The notes: generated from the sequence alone by a model not told the origin. A DNA stretch of 64,000 nucleotides from Bacteroidota bacterium (GCA_027593175.1 JAQCJI010000001.1:37612-101611), one strand, 5' to 3'. Shown: positions 53,634 through 62,465, numbered from the stretch's first letter. Program-made: numbers and translations.

Positions 53634-54299
53634 ATGTGGAATGAAATTTCAGTCCTAATTCGTAAAGAGATTACCCTAGAGTGGAGGCAAAAATATGCCC
53701 TCAATGGGATTTTGCTTTATGTGGTTTCCGCTGTTTTCATCACCTATCTGAGTGTGGGAGCAAAGATGGGGAATCTATCCATACCCACTTGGAATGCCCT
53801 TTTTTGGATTATCCTACTTTTTTCCTCCGTCAATGCGGTAGCCAAAAGTTTTGTACAAGAGCAGCAGGGAAGGCAGCTCTACTACTACATGATCGCTTCA
53901 CCAGAGTCTATCATCCTTTCTAAAATTTGTTACAATACAGGCCTTACCCTGATTTTGGCACTGTTAGGCTATGGGGTGTTTGCTGTGGTGTTGGGTAATC
54001 CCGTTCAAGACCAGGGTTTATTTTTACTCAACCTAGTGTTGGGTGCAATGGGGTTTTCAGCTAGCCTAACTATGGTTAGTGGCATTGCTTCCAAGGCAGG
54101 CAACAATGCCACACTCATGGCAATATTAAGTTTCCCCGTGATCATCCCTATCCTGCTGATGGCGATACGAATCTCCAAAAATGCCCTGGATGGTCTAGAT
54201 TGGAGCGTAAGTAGCGATAAACTCCTTAGCCTCTTGGCGATTAATGCCTTAGTTGGCACAACTTCCTATCTTCTTTTCCCCTACTTGTGGAGAAGTTGA
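53634..54299 (+). CDS. ccmB: Heme exporter-type ABC permease
   Basis: A 221-residue protein with six membrane segments and the CcmB pattern (LIRKEITLEWRQKYALNGILLYVVSAVFITYLS at the start, FVQEQQGRQLYYYMIASPESIILSKICYNT in the middle). CcmB works with CcmA and CcmC to move heme or release holo-CcmE in cytochrome c maturation. Here no ccmA or ccmC is adjacent: the next gene is an SDR in a separate unit. Confidence 0.92.
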   Translation: MWNEISVLIRKEITLEWRQKYALNGILLYVVSAVFITYLSVGAKMGNLSIPTWNALFWIILLFSSVNAVAKSFVQEQQGRQLYYYMIASPESIILSKICYNTGLTLILALLGYGVFAVVLGNPVQDQGLFLLNLVLGAMGFSASLTMVSGIASKAGNNATLMAILSFPVIIPILLMAIRISKNALDGLDWSVSSDKLLSLLAINALVGTTSYLLFPYLWRS

Positions 54300-54405
54300 T
54301 TTTTGTTTTTTGCAAGTAGGGGAACCCAGCCCTATTGTTAAATTTTTAGCTCGAATTTTCCAAGCCTAGTTGAACAAGTTTTTCTATTCCTACTATCTTG
54401 TACAC

Positions 54406-55164
54406 ATGAAACACAAAATTGCATTGGTTACAGGCGCAACCTCTGGTATTGGTAGAGCATGCGCCCTGACCCTAGCCAAGATGGGTTATGACTTGATTGC
54501 AACTGGTAGGAGAGGAGAACGTCTGGAGGAATTGGGAAAGGAACTTCCCGAGGGTATTCGATTTTTACCCCTGGTATTTGATGTACGTGATCGAGACCAG
54601 GTACTGGCGCTTTTGGGTAATCTTCCCTCTGACTGGGCTGCAGTGGATGTTTTGATCAATAATGCAGGCAATGCACATGGATTGGGACCTATCCAAACAG
54701 GACAAGTAGAAGATTGGGATGCCATGCTAGACATCAATGTGAAGGGCTTACTCTATATTTCTAAAGCAATTATTCCAGGCATGACGGAGCGAAACTCTGG
54801 CCATATCATCAATATTGGATCTATAGCAGGAAAAGAAGTGTACCCCAATGGAAATGTCTATTGTGCATCCAAACATGCGGTAGATGCCCTTACAAATGGC
54901 ATGCGTATCGATTTAAACCCTTTTGGGATCAAGGTCATGGGCATTCATCCTGGGCTGGTGGAAACAGAGTTTTCCCTAGTTCGCTTTAAGGGAGATGAAA
55001 AAAGAGCGGAAACAATCTACCAAGGATATGCTCCCTTGCTTGCTCAAGATATTGCCGATATTGTAGAATTTGCACTTACCCGTCCGCCGCATGTGGTACT
55101 CGCCGATGTAGTGGTACTCCCCACTGCTCAAGCTTCTGCTACGGTAATCAAAAAAAATCTATAG
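54406..55164 (+). CDS. YdfG-like SDR family NADP-dependent dehydrogenase
   Basis: A 252-residue SDR. It has TGATSGIGRA (about 9-18), NNAGNAHG, and the catalytic Ser with YCASK (NIGSIAGKEVYPNGNVYCASKHAVDALTNGMRIDLNPFGIKV). This pattern matches E. coli YdfG, which oxidises L-allo-threonine, serine and 3-hydroxy acids. The ATG at 54406 is preferred to an in-frame TTG 36 bases upstream. It ends two bases before the start of the VanX-like gene, so the two are cotranscribed. Confidence 0.92.
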   Translation: MKHKIALVTGATSGIGRACALTLAKMGYDLIATGRRGERLEELGKELPEGIRFLPLVFDVRDRDQVLALLGNLPSDWAAVDVLINNAGNAHGLGPIQTGQVEDWDAMLDINVKGLLYISKAIIPGMTERNSGHIINIGSIAGKEVYPNGNVYCASKHAVDALTNGMRIDLNPFGIKVMGIHPGLVETEFSLVRFKGDEKRAETIYQGYAPLLAQDIADIVEFALTRPPHVVLADVVVLPTAQASATVIKKNL

Positions 55165-55166
55165 TG

Positions 55167-55922
55167 ATGAAAAACTTAAGTTACCTATTACTGGGCCTGA
55201 TATTGGCTTGTTCTGCTCCAAAAAATGAAGGAAAAATGGGACCAGAAGGGAATGCTGACAGCCTTCAAAAGGATAAAAATCCTTCCCAAGATGCTTTGGA
55301 TCAATCGTTGCCAGCCTTAGAAAAAATCCTTTTGGAACAGGGCTTGGTGGACATTGTTCAGGTGATACCTGGGATACAAGTGGAGCTGAAATATTCTACT
55401 GAAGACAATTTCTTCCAGCAAGATGTATACGGGGATTTGGGTCGTTGTTACCTACAGCCTGTAGCTGCCGAGATGCTGGCAAAAGCCCAAAAGGCGCTGC
55501 AAGAGAAATCCCCCAACTTAAGTCTATTGGTTTACGATGGTGTAAGACCGATACGTGTGCAACAAATTTTATGGGATGGTTTGGAAAAGCCAGACAGCCT
55601 CAAAACCTTGTATGTTTCAGATCCCAAAATCGGGGGCCTTCATAATTTTGGAGTGGCCGTTGACTTAACCATCGTAGATTTGAAAACAGGGAAGCCACTT
55701 GATATGGGTACTCCCTTCGACTTCTTTGGCTACCCAGCCTATCCTGATCGAGAATTACAGATGCTAGCGGAGAAAAAAATCACTAAATCGCAGGTGGCCA
55801 ACCGTGAGATCCTCAGAAAAGTGATGAAAGGCGCAGGATTTACAGGAATTGATAGCGAATGGTGGCATTTTAATGCATTTTCACGAAAGGAAGCAGGGGA
55901 AAAATTTCCCCTTATCCAATAA
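55167..55922 (+). CDS. M15 family D-Ala-D-Ala dipeptidase-like lipoprotein (VanX/DdpX type)
   Basis: A 251-residue exported zinc peptidase with lipoprotein signal (MKNLSYLLLGLILAC). The zinc ligands and the base are in place: H159 and D166 (GGLHNFGVAVDLTIVD), and E231 and H234 (SEWWHF). The VYDGVRPIRVQQ segment holds the substrate Arg. In this family the substrate is D-Ala-D-Ala; in the periplasm it would recycle peptidoglycan dipeptides rather than give vancomycin resistance (inference). It starts two bases after the SDR stop. Confidence 0.92.
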   Translation: MKNLSYLLLGLILACSAPKNEGKMGPEGNADSLQKDKNPSQDALDQSLPALEKILLEQGLVDIVQVIPGIQVELKYSTEDNFFQQDVYGDLGRCYLQPVAAEMLAKAQKALQEKSPNLSLLVYDGVRPIRVQQILWDGLEKPDSLKTLYVSDPKIGGLHNFGVAVDLTIVDLKTGKPLDMGTPFDFFGYPAYPDRELQMLAEKKITKSQVANREILRKVMKGAGFTGIDSEWWHFNAFSRKEAGEKFPLIQ

Positions 55923-55954
55923 GCTTTGTTGTAGCTCATTTAAACCAATAACCC

Positions 55955-56704
55955 ATGAACCATTTCAAATCCTTTCTTCTAGCCGCCATCCTCGTTTTGA
56001 GCAGTAGCCTAATGGCCATTGCCCAGCAGGGTGGACAGTTTCGCGTGTTGGTATTTTCTAAAACGGCAGGCTTTCGACACCAGTCCATCCCGAATGGGGT
56101 AATGGCCCTCAAAAAAATGGGCGAAAAACATGTATTTTCAGTGTTCACCTCTGAGGATGCTACTCAATTTACAGATGAAAATCTTGCCAAATTCGATGCA
56201 GTGGTGCTGATGAGTACGACCGGAACCATCCTAAATGATAGCCAAAAAGCAGCTTTTCAAAAGTTTGTGCAGTCCGGCAAAGGAGTAGTGGGTATCCACT
56301 CTGCTACGGATACGGAGTACGAATGGCCTTGGTACAACCAGATGATTGGTGCCTATTTTCTTGCTCACCCAAGTCAACAGACCTTGCGTCTACAGGTGGT
56401 GGACAAATCTCATCCTGCTACCTGGCACCTGCCTGAAAATTGGTTGTGGACCGACGAGCTGTATGAGTTTAGAAATATGAACCCAGCCATCAAGGTTTTG
56501 ATCCAGGCTGATGAAACTACCTATAAGCCGGATAAGGCTATGGGTACATTTCACCCTATGGCTTGGTATCAAGAATTTGATGGAGGCAGGGTTTTCTACA
56601 CTGCACTTGGGCATGTGGATGCAGCTTGGGAAGATTCAGACTTCTTGAAACACCTGTATGGTGGTATCTGGTATGCTGCCAAAGGCATCCTTCCAAAAAA
56701 ATAA
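55955..56704 (+). CDS. Exported ThuA-domain protein
   Basis: A 249-residue protein with signal MNHFKSFLLAAILVLSSSLM and one ThuA (trehalose-utilisation, glutamine-amidotransferase-like) domain. Family marks are VLVFSKTAGFRHQSIPNG, FTDENLAKFDAVVLMSTTG, GVVGIHSATDTEYEWPWYNQMIGAYF and the tail MAWYQEFDGGRVFYTALGH. Such proteins sit in sugar loci, but the reaction is unclear. It follows the VanX-like gene by 32 bases. Confidence 0.93.
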   Translation: MNHFKSFLLAAILVLSSSLMAIAQQGGQFRVLVFSKTAGFRHQSIPNGVMALKKMGEKHVFSVFTSEDATQFTDENLAKFDAVVLMSTTGTILNDSQKAAFQKFVQSGKGVVGIHSATDTEYEWPWYNQMIGAYFLAHPSQQTLRLQVVDKSHPATWHLPENWLWTDELYEFRNMNPAIKVLIQADETTYKPDKAMGTFHPMAWYQEFDGGRVFYTALGHVDAAWEDSDFLKHLYGGIWYAAKGILPKK

Positions 56705-56773
56705 GCAAATTTCACCCGTTTCGGAACTTCTAAGGCTAAATTTGGTTTTTCCTTCTAAACTACCTTTTCTGTC

Positions 56774-57355
56774 ATGTTGAAAGCGCAAGCTAGACCCGTT
56801 CACCTCTACATGGAGGCTAATCCCAATCCCAATTCACTCAAGTTTGTGGCCAACTTTATGTTGGTGGAGGAAGGAGTCAGTTATGATTTTCCAGATGCAG
56901 CGAGTGCCAATGCAAGTCAGTTGGCAAAGGAACTTTTTAATTTTGCAGCTGTGGAGCGCGTATTTATTGTCTCCAATTTTGTGACCATTACCAAGTCAGA
57001 AGCCGTGGACTGGGCAGAGGTACAGACGATTTTTCGAGACCATATCCGCCAATACCTAGAGTCTGGCCAACAGGCGGTGCAGGTATTATTGGAGAAGGAT
57101 CCCCTATTTGATGAAAACGATTCGGAGATAGTTAAAAAAATAAAGGGAATCCTAGACGAATACATTCGCCCTGCCGTGGAACAAGATGGCGGAGCCATCG
57201 TGTTTCATTCCTTTGCCGATGGTGTAGTGAAGGTGCTTTTGCAAGGCTCCTGCTCAGGATGCCCTTCAAGCACCGTCACCTTGAAGGCAGGAATACAAAA
57301 CCTGCTTACCCGAATGCTTCCTGAGGTGAAGGAAGTACAGGCAGAGGGCGTGTAA
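56774..57355 (+). CDS. NifU/Nfu-type Fe-S cluster carrier
   Basis: A 193-residue Fe-S scaffold or carrier protein. The N-terminal Nfu domain begins MEANPNPNSLKFVANFML, with VERVFIVSNFVTITK. The C-terminal NifU domain holds the CxxC site (C160 and C163 in GSCSGCPSSTVTLKAGI) preceded by EQDGGAIVFHSF. The N-terminal domain is a typical Nfu-N domain with no motif of its own. It hands Fe-S clusters to target proteins such as the [2Fe-2S] dehydratase of this window (inference). It lies 12 bases ahead of the DUF3810 gene. Confidence 0.94.
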   Translation: MLKAQARPVHLYMEANPNPNSLKFVANFMLVEEGVSYDFPDAASANASQLAKELFNFAAVERVFIVSNFVTITKSEAVDWAEVQTIFRDHIRQYLESGQQAVQVLLEKDPLFDENDSEIVKKIKGILDEYIRPAVEQDGGAIVFHSFADGVVKVLLQGSCSGCPSSTVTLKAGIQNLLTRMLPEVKEVQAEGV

Positions 57356-57367
57356 ACGCAGCTGGAG

Positions 57368-58444
57368 ATGAGAATTAAAGATTGGACCTGGGCCTTTTTT
57401 GGGCTACTGGCCCTAGCAGTTCGACTTCTGGCTGGACAGTATCCTGAGGCCACAGACCAATTCTACTCGCGAACTTTTTTTCCAGGCATTCGGAATTTGA
57501 TTGACCATAGTCTGGGAAATCTTCCTTTCCCTACCGTTTACGTGTTCCTAGTACTTGTCCTAGGCCTTTCCTGGATTAGTTTTCGTAGATTTTTCCGGCT
57601 TGTAGGTTGGAGACATCGGGCAGGGTATGCCTTGCAAGCGACTAGCAACGGGCTCGGGGCCTTAGTATTCTTTTTCTTAGTGCTTTGGGGCTTTAATTAC
57701 CAGCGAACGCCCATTTTTCAGCAGTTGAACCTGCAACCCAAACCCCTCAATCAGCAGCAGTTGACTGTTGAAATGGAGTACACCCTGCGCTTGGCCTCAA
57801 TGGATCGGGGACGGATCAGTCAAGATACCTTAGCCCTCACCGAATTAATGGAGTATTCCAACCTCGAGGACCTGGTTCGTGCGACGATGCAGGAGAATTT
57901 GGAGGTGCTAGGTTTGAATTTTACTGGTCGACCTCGCACCAAACAGTTTCCTCCTCAAGGATTCATGCGGAGAATGGGGATTCTAGGTATTTACTTCCCC
58001 TTTTCGGGCGAAAGTTACCTCGATCCCAGTTTACACGCCTTGGAAAAGCCCTTTACCATTGCACATGAAATGGCCCATAGTTATGGCTTCACTGACGAGG
58101 GGGAAGCTAATTTTATTGCCTGGGTGGTCTTTATGCATGCGGAGGAGCCTCTTTTGCGTTATGCTGCCCATCTTTTACTGCTTCGTTACCAATTACGGGA
58201 TTATTATCGAATGGATCCTGACGCAGCTTTATGTTGGATGGAAAATCTTCCAAGAGGGGTTATCCAAGACCTGATCTCCATTCGAGAGTCAGCGGAAGCG
58301 TATCCTCCGATTTGGCTTGCCTTGAGTCGAAAGTCCAACGACCTATTTTTAAAATCACAGGGAGTCAAAGCGGGCATCAAATCCTATCAGCAACTCCCAA
58401 TGCTTGCTTCTGCTTGGAGGCAGCGGATGAACCTAAAAAAATAA
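57368..58444 (+). CDS. DUF3810 membrane protein with HEMAH zinc motif
   Basis: A 358-residue protein with three N-terminal membrane segments (about residues 10-25, 55-75 and 100-118) and a cytoplasmic or periplasmic domain. The family's zinc-peptidase-like motif HEMAH is at 233-237 (IAHEMAHSYGFTDEGEANFIAW), with two later Glu residues as a candidate third ligand. It is probably a membrane metallopeptidase of unknown substrate. It follows the Nfu gene by 12 bases. Confidence 0.88.
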   Translation: MRIKDWTWAFFGLLALAVRLLAGQYPEATDQFYSRTFFPGIRNLIDHSLGNLPFPTVYVFLVLVLGLSWISFRRFFRLVGWRHRAGYALQATSNGLGALVFFFLVLWGFNYQRTPIFQQLNLQPKPLNQQQLTVEMEYTLRLASMDRGRISQDTLALTELMEYSNLEDLVRATMQENLEVLGLNFTGRPRTKQFPPQGFMRRMGILGIYFPFSGESYLDPSLHALEKPFTIAHEMAHSYGFTDEGEANFIAWVVFMHAEEPLLRYAAHLLLLRYQLRDYYRMDPDAALCWMENLPRGVIQDLISIRESAEAYPPIWLALSRKSNDLFLKSQGVKAGIKSYQQLPMLASAWRQRMNLKK

Positions 58445-58461
58445 AATACAGGAAATTCACT

Positions 58462-59358
58462 TTACTTCCGATTCCCTACCCAAACACCCAGGATTACGGC
58501 TGCAATTCCTAGGTAGTGTCCCAAAAGCAGCACTTCCCCATCGAGAACTCCCCACAGTATGGCTACAATAGGAATGGTGTAGGTGACTAGGCTGGCAAAA
58601 AAGGGGCTAGCACTTTTGATCATATTATTGAATAAGATTAAGGCAGTAGCAGTGCCCACCATACCGAGTAGGGTCACATAGCCGAGGGCTTCCCATGCTT
58701 GGGGATGGGTCGCCATTTTGTAGGAAAATTGGGTGCCGCCAAACAAATAAATCAACGCAAAAGGGAGAATCATCAACAAGGAAATTGAAGAGATTTCTAT
58801 GGACTTCAGTTTGGTAAATCGCACCTTGATAAAGTGAAGGTTGAAGCTGTAGCAGACACAGGCAGCAATTACATACAAGGCGTAGGTATTGATATTAGAC
58901 AAGGAGTACAATCCCCATCCATCCTTAAAGGAAACAAGCACAAACACGCCAAAAAAAGCGATTGCCAAGCCTATTCCATTTCTCCGAGTGATGGAAGTAT
59001 TGAAGAAAAGTGAACCCACTACCACCACAAATAGGGGTGTAAGCGCATTCAATACCCCTGTGAGGGAACTGCTGAGCTGGGTCTGCGCAATTGGAAATAG
59101 AAAAGCAGGAATAAAACTTCCCAGCAAGCCTGTGATCAATAAGTTTTTTACCTGTGTTTTGCTGAGTTGCCTGAGGCGAGGAAGGGATAGGGGAAGGAGT
59201 AAACTTGCTGCTGCCACCATTCTGTAGGCTCCAACTTCCCCAGGAGAAAAAACTTCCAGCCCTCTTTTGATCAGGATGAAGGAGCTCCCCCAGATCAAGG
59301 TGAGTACCACCAATAGGATCCAATTTTTGAGGGAATTTTCAGAGGTGATGGTAGACAT
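58462..59358 (-). CDS. EamA/DMT family transporter
   Basis: A 298-residue membrane protein with ten hydrophobic segments in two EamA repeats, typical of drug/metabolite transporters. Repeat one opens WILLVVLTLIWGSSFILIKRGLEVFSPGEVGAYR, and repeat two includes YALYVIAACVCYSFNLHFIKV and PIVAILWGVLDGEVLLLGHYLG. The substrate is unknown. Two in-frame ATGs exist, at 59358 and 59385; a run of eight C residues (59360-59367) lies between them, two bases from the first. The inner ATG is the more likely start, as the extra residues (MSLFAPPPP) are not membrane-like. Confidence 0.88.
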   Translation of the reverse strand: MSTITSENSLKNWILLVVLTLIWGSSFILIKRGLEVFSPGEVGAYRMVAAASLLLPLSLPRLRQLSKTQVKNLLITGLLGSFIPAFLFPIAQTQLSSSLTGVLNALTPLFVVVVGSLFFNTSITRRNGIGLAIAFFGVFVLVSFKDGWGLYSLSNINTYALYVIAACVCYSFNLHFIKVRFTKLKSIEISSISLLMILPFALIYLFGGTQFSYKMATHPQAWEALGYVTLLGMVGTATALILFNNMIKSASPFFASLVTYTIPIVAILWGVLDGEVLLLGHYLGIAAVILGVWVGNRK

Positions 59359-59359
59359 T

Positions 59360-59367
59360 GGGGGGGG
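59360..59367 (-). other. C8 homopolymer between two in-frame EamA starts
   Basis: Eight C residues on the coding strand separate the ATG at 59385 from the ATG at 59358, two bases before the latter. With eight the outer ATG is in frame with the gene; with seven or nine it is not. Confidence 0.7.
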
Positions 59368-59444
59368 TGGGGCAAATAAACTCATTTTCTGATAGGTCTA
59401 TTCCCAGTTTTGGGCCTATTCCTGAGAGAAAGGATAATAAGTTG

Positions 59445-60443
59445 CTAAAGGGGTTGAAATTCATAATCCGCATAGACTTCTTGCACGCGCTCCAGAATAC
59501 TGAGGACCTCTGCGTAGCGCTCTGCTGTAACCATTTCCGTGCGGAAGGGTTTAAAATTGGGCATTCCTCTAAAGTAATTGGTGTAATGTCGGCGCATTTC
59601 AAGGATACCTTGCTTTTCCCCTTTCCACTCAATAGAAAAGTCCAAGTGTTTTTTGGTAACTGCAATGCGTTCGTTCAAATCTGGGGCGGTAAGCTTTTCG
59701 CCAGTTGCAAAGAAGTGTTTGATTTCGTTAAATATCCAGGGATACCCAATAGATGCTCGACCAATCATCATTCCATCCACATTGTATTTGGCTCGGTATT
59801 CAGCTGCTTTTTCGGGGCTATCAATGTCTCCGTTGCCAAATACGGGAATGTGTAGGCGTGGATTGTCTTTAACCAAGTTGAGCCAATACCAATCGGCCTC
59901 TCCCTTATACATCTGCTGACGAGTACGGGCATGAATGGAGATGGCTTGAATGCCCACATCTTGCAGCCTCTCGGCTACTTCCACGATACGGATGGTATCT
60001 TGACTCCAGCCCAGTCTAGTTTTTACAGTAACCGGCAAGCTCACTCGCTTGACGATCTCTGCGGTCATGGAGACCATTTTGTCAATGTCTAGTAAGATTC
60101 CAGCACCGGCACCTTTGCAGGCGACCTTATGGACGGGACATCCATAGTTGATATCCAAAATATCAGGGCCAGCAGCCTCTGCAATGGCAGCGGCTTCCCG
60201 CATGGATTCAATTTCAGCTCCAAAAATCTGTATGCCTATCGGGCGTTCGTAATCGTAAACATCCAACTTTTGTACGCTTTTGGCCGCATCGCGGATGAGT
60301 CCTTCGGAACTGATAAACTCTGTGTACATCAAATCAGCGCCATTTTGCTTGCACACTGCTCGAAAGGGAGGATCACTCACATCCTCCATGGGTGCGAGTA
60401 GGAGCGGGAAATCTCCCAATGCTATATTTCCAATTTTTATCAC
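59445..60443 (-). CDS. dusB: tRNA-dihydrouridine synthase
   Basis: A 332-residue flavin enzyme that reduces uridine to dihydrouridine in tRNA. The barrel opens LLLAPMEDVSDPPFRAVC, the active-site Cys is C102 (DINYGCPVHKVACKGAGAG), and later motifs are VKTRLGW, IHARTRQQMYKG, GNGDIDSPEKA and GMMIGRASIGYPWIFNE. The sequence style is DusB. Divergent from the CPBP protease gene, with 36 bases between start codons. Confidence 0.95.
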   Translation of the reverse strand: MIKIGNIALGDFPLLLAPMEDVSDPPFRAVCKQNGADLMYTEFISSEGLIRDAAKSVQKLDVYDYERPIGIQIFGAEIESMREAAAIAEAAGPDILDINYGCPVHKVACKGAGAGILLDIDKMVSMTAEIVKRVSLPVTVKTRLGWSQDTIRIVEVAERLQDVGIQAISIHARTRQQMYKGEADWYWLNLVKDNPRLHIPVFGNGDIDSPEKAAEYRAKYNVDGMMIGRASIGYPWIFNEIKHFFATGEKLTAPDLNERIAVTKKHLDFSIEWKGEKQGILEMRRHYTNYFRGMPNFKPFRTEMVTAERYAEVLSILERVQEVYADYEFQPL

Positions 60444-60479
60444 CTGAAAATCTAAATTTCGTGTAAATTTAGCCCAATT

Positions 60480-61433
60480 ATGGAGATTTACGAAACTCGG
60501 GCTAAAATAGCCTCTAGGGAGAACTGGCTTTTGTCCCTTGTAGTCATCACTTTAGTGGCTTTTGGCACCTTAGTCTTGCTTCAAGGTATTGCGCTAGCAC
60601 TTATGCCTTCCTTATTTCAGGTAAGCATAGAGGACATCATGGGCTTGGTTAGCGGCAATTACGACATCCCCAACGGACGTATGGCTTTGCTATTCACCCA
60701 GGGGCTAGGTTCTGGGTTAGGATTTTGGGTGGCCACCTGGATTATTATACGCTTTTTGGAAAAAGCCGACTTACACTGGGCCAAGCAAATAGCCCGAATC
60801 ACTGGAAAAAATCTAGCCTTAGTCACTGCTATGACCGTAGGAGGCATGCTTTTCAATGGCTTACTGGTGTATTGGAATTCCCAGTTGGTCTTGCCTGACT
60901 CCCTTTCGGATGTTGAACAATGGATGCGAGACACGGAGATACAGCTCATGGAACTCACCCAATTTCTGACAGATTTTCAATCTATCCCCGAGCTTCTTAC
61001 TGGAATTTTAGTGATTGGGGTTTTTGCAGGTGTGGGAGAGGAATTATTTTTTCGAGGATTAATTCAGCCCAAGGTGCAGGGGTATTTACGGTCGCCACAT
61101 TTAGGAATATGGGTCACTGCCCTGATTTTTTCAGCGATTCACGTGCAATTTTATGGGTTTCTTCCACGGATGTTTTTGGGTGCCTTATTTGGGTATCTTT
61201 ACCATTATTCGGGAAGCTTATTTTACCCGATTCTGGGTCATATTCTTAACAATACTCTTACCCTCTTGCTGGTCTACGGTTCGAATGAAGGCCTAATCGA
61301 CATGGATTTCCAATCCACAGATACTGTTTCTTACCCTGGCGCACTAGTGGGAATTTTGGTTCTTATACTTGGATTCCTTTATTTTAAAAAAGTCAATCGG
61401 GTAATGAATGAAAAACTGGACCAAAGTGTTTGA
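60480..61433 (+). CDS. CPBP family intramembrane metalloprotease
   Basis: A 317-residue protein with about eight membrane segments. The CPBP (Abi) motifs are GEELFFRG (E187-E188, R192), the second motif with His (FSAIHVQFYGFLPRMFLGALFGYLY) and GHILNNT near the end. These are CAAX-protease-like zinc sites. The substrate is unknown; other members process prenylated proteins or confer bacteriocin immunity. Its 3' end overlaps the DUF2007 gene by 26 bases. Confidence 0.92.
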   Translation: MEIYETRAKIASRENWLLSLVVITLVAFGTLVLLQGIALALMPSLFQVSIEDIMGLVSGNYDIPNGRMALLFTQGLGSGLGFWVATWIIIRFLEKADLHWAKQIARITGKNLALVTAMTVGGMLFNGLLVYWNSQLVLPDSLSDVEQWMRDTEIQLMELTQFLTDFQSIPELLTGILVIGVFAGVGEELFFRGLIQPKVQGYLRSPHLGIWVTALIFSAIHVQFYGFLPRMFLGALFGYLYHYSGSLFYPILGHILNNTLTLLLVYGSNEGLIDMDFQSTDTVSYPGALVGILVLILGFLYFKKVNRVMNEKLDQSV

Positions 61434-61614
61434 GGATGAAAATCAAATCCGAGTAGAAATTGTGAAGGGGGTGTTGGAAGGTAAAGGAGTGGATGCTTTT
61501 GTTCTCAACAAAAAAGAATCCATCTACCAGATTAATGGTACCTACGAGGTGCTCGTTCCTACAGAACAAACACTTTATGCACTTCAACTGATTCAGCATG
61601 AAATCACGTTTTAA
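61408..61614 (+). CDS. DUF2007 family small protein
   Basis: A 68-residue protein of the DUF2007 family (putative signal-transducing protein), MKNWTKVFEDENQIRVEIVKG with the VLVP segment near the end. The function is unproven. It starts inside the CPBP gene (26-base overlap, another frame) and ends 17 bases into the cdsA gene, so the three genes are translationally coupled. Confidence 0.85.
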   Translation: MKNWTKVFEDENQIRVEIVKGVLEGKGVDAFVLNKKESIYQINGTYEVLVPTEQTLYALQLIQHEITF

Positions 61615-62437
61615 TATCAATAAGTATAGCAATCTGGCTCAGCGGGCCATCACGACCTTGGTGGGAGGGGGACTGATCTTGGCTTCAAGTATTTATTCGG
61701 ATTGGACTTATTTTTTGATTTTTGCAGTGATTTTGGGATTCACCCAAATGGAGTTTTACAAGCTTTCTGGCTTGGATGGGATGCTGCCTTTAAAGAGTTT
61801 TGGCACCATCCTCGGCCTGTTAATTTTTGCCTTAACTTTTATGGTGGAAAAAGAGCTCTTGCCGCACGAATATCTCTACCTAATTTTCCCGCTCTTATCC
61901 TTAATACTCTTTATCAAGCTATACAGAAAAACGGATAAAAAGCCATTTACTGGCGTTGCGTATACCTATCTTGGTTTTTTTTATGTGGCGGCACCTTTTT
62001 CACTACTGAATTTGGCAGTGTTTTCTGTAGATGCGGTCTACCACTACGAGATATTGGTCGGGTGCCTTCTTATTTTGTGGGCCAGCGATACGGGAGCATA
62101 CTTTGCCGGAACGCGCTTTGGTAAGACCAAACTTTTTGAGCGTGTCTCTCCAAAAAAGTCTTGGGAAGGGTTTTTAGGAGGAGCTTTTTCAGCAATTGCG
62201 GTTGCCTTTTTGCTCTCCCAGTACTTTGTGGTCTTGGAGGATTGGAAATGGCTGGTTATTGCAGGAATTATCATCATTGCAGGGACCTATGGGGATTTGA
62301 TCGAGTCCCTTTTCAAGCGCTCCATAGAAATTAAAGATTCAGGCTCAGTGCTCCCTGGGCATGGTGGGTTTTTGGATCGATTTGATGGATTGATACTTTC
62401 TGCGCCATTCATCACCGCTTTTTTGAAAATCTGTTAA
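61598..62437 (+). CDS. cdsA: Phosphatidate cytidylyltransferase
   Basis: A 279-residue membrane enzyme that makes CDP-diacylglycerol from phosphatidic acid and CTP. The CDS signature lies near the end (KDSGSVLPGHGGFLDRFDGL), preceded by SWEGFLGGAFSA and the ASDTGAYFAGTRFGK segment. About seven hydrophobic segments are visible. In Bacteroidota cdsA is often followed by psd, whose 5' part is at the right edge of this window after gdhA. Confidence 0.95.
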   Translation: MKSRFNINKYSNLAQRAITTLVGGGLILASSIYSDWTYFLIFAVILGFTQMEFYKLSGLDGMLPLKSFGTILGLLIFALTFMVEKELLPHEYLYLIFPLLSLILFIKLYRKTDKKPFTGVAYTYLGFFYVAAPFSLLNLAVFSVDAVYHYEILVGCLLILWASDTGAYFAGTRFGKTKLFERVSPKKSWEGFLGGAFSAIAVAFLLSQYFVVLEDWKWLVIAGIIIIAGTYGDLIESLFKRSIEIKDSGSVLPGHGGFLDRFDGLILSAPFITAFLKIC

Positions 62438-62465
62438 TTTTACCCCTCGTAATTAAAAATCTGAT

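Noticed and set aside
55167..55922. VanX-like protein as a vancomycin-resistance gene
   Set aside because: There is no VanH or VanA partner, the protein is exported, and the organism is Gram-negative; peptidoglycan dipeptide recycling is more likely.
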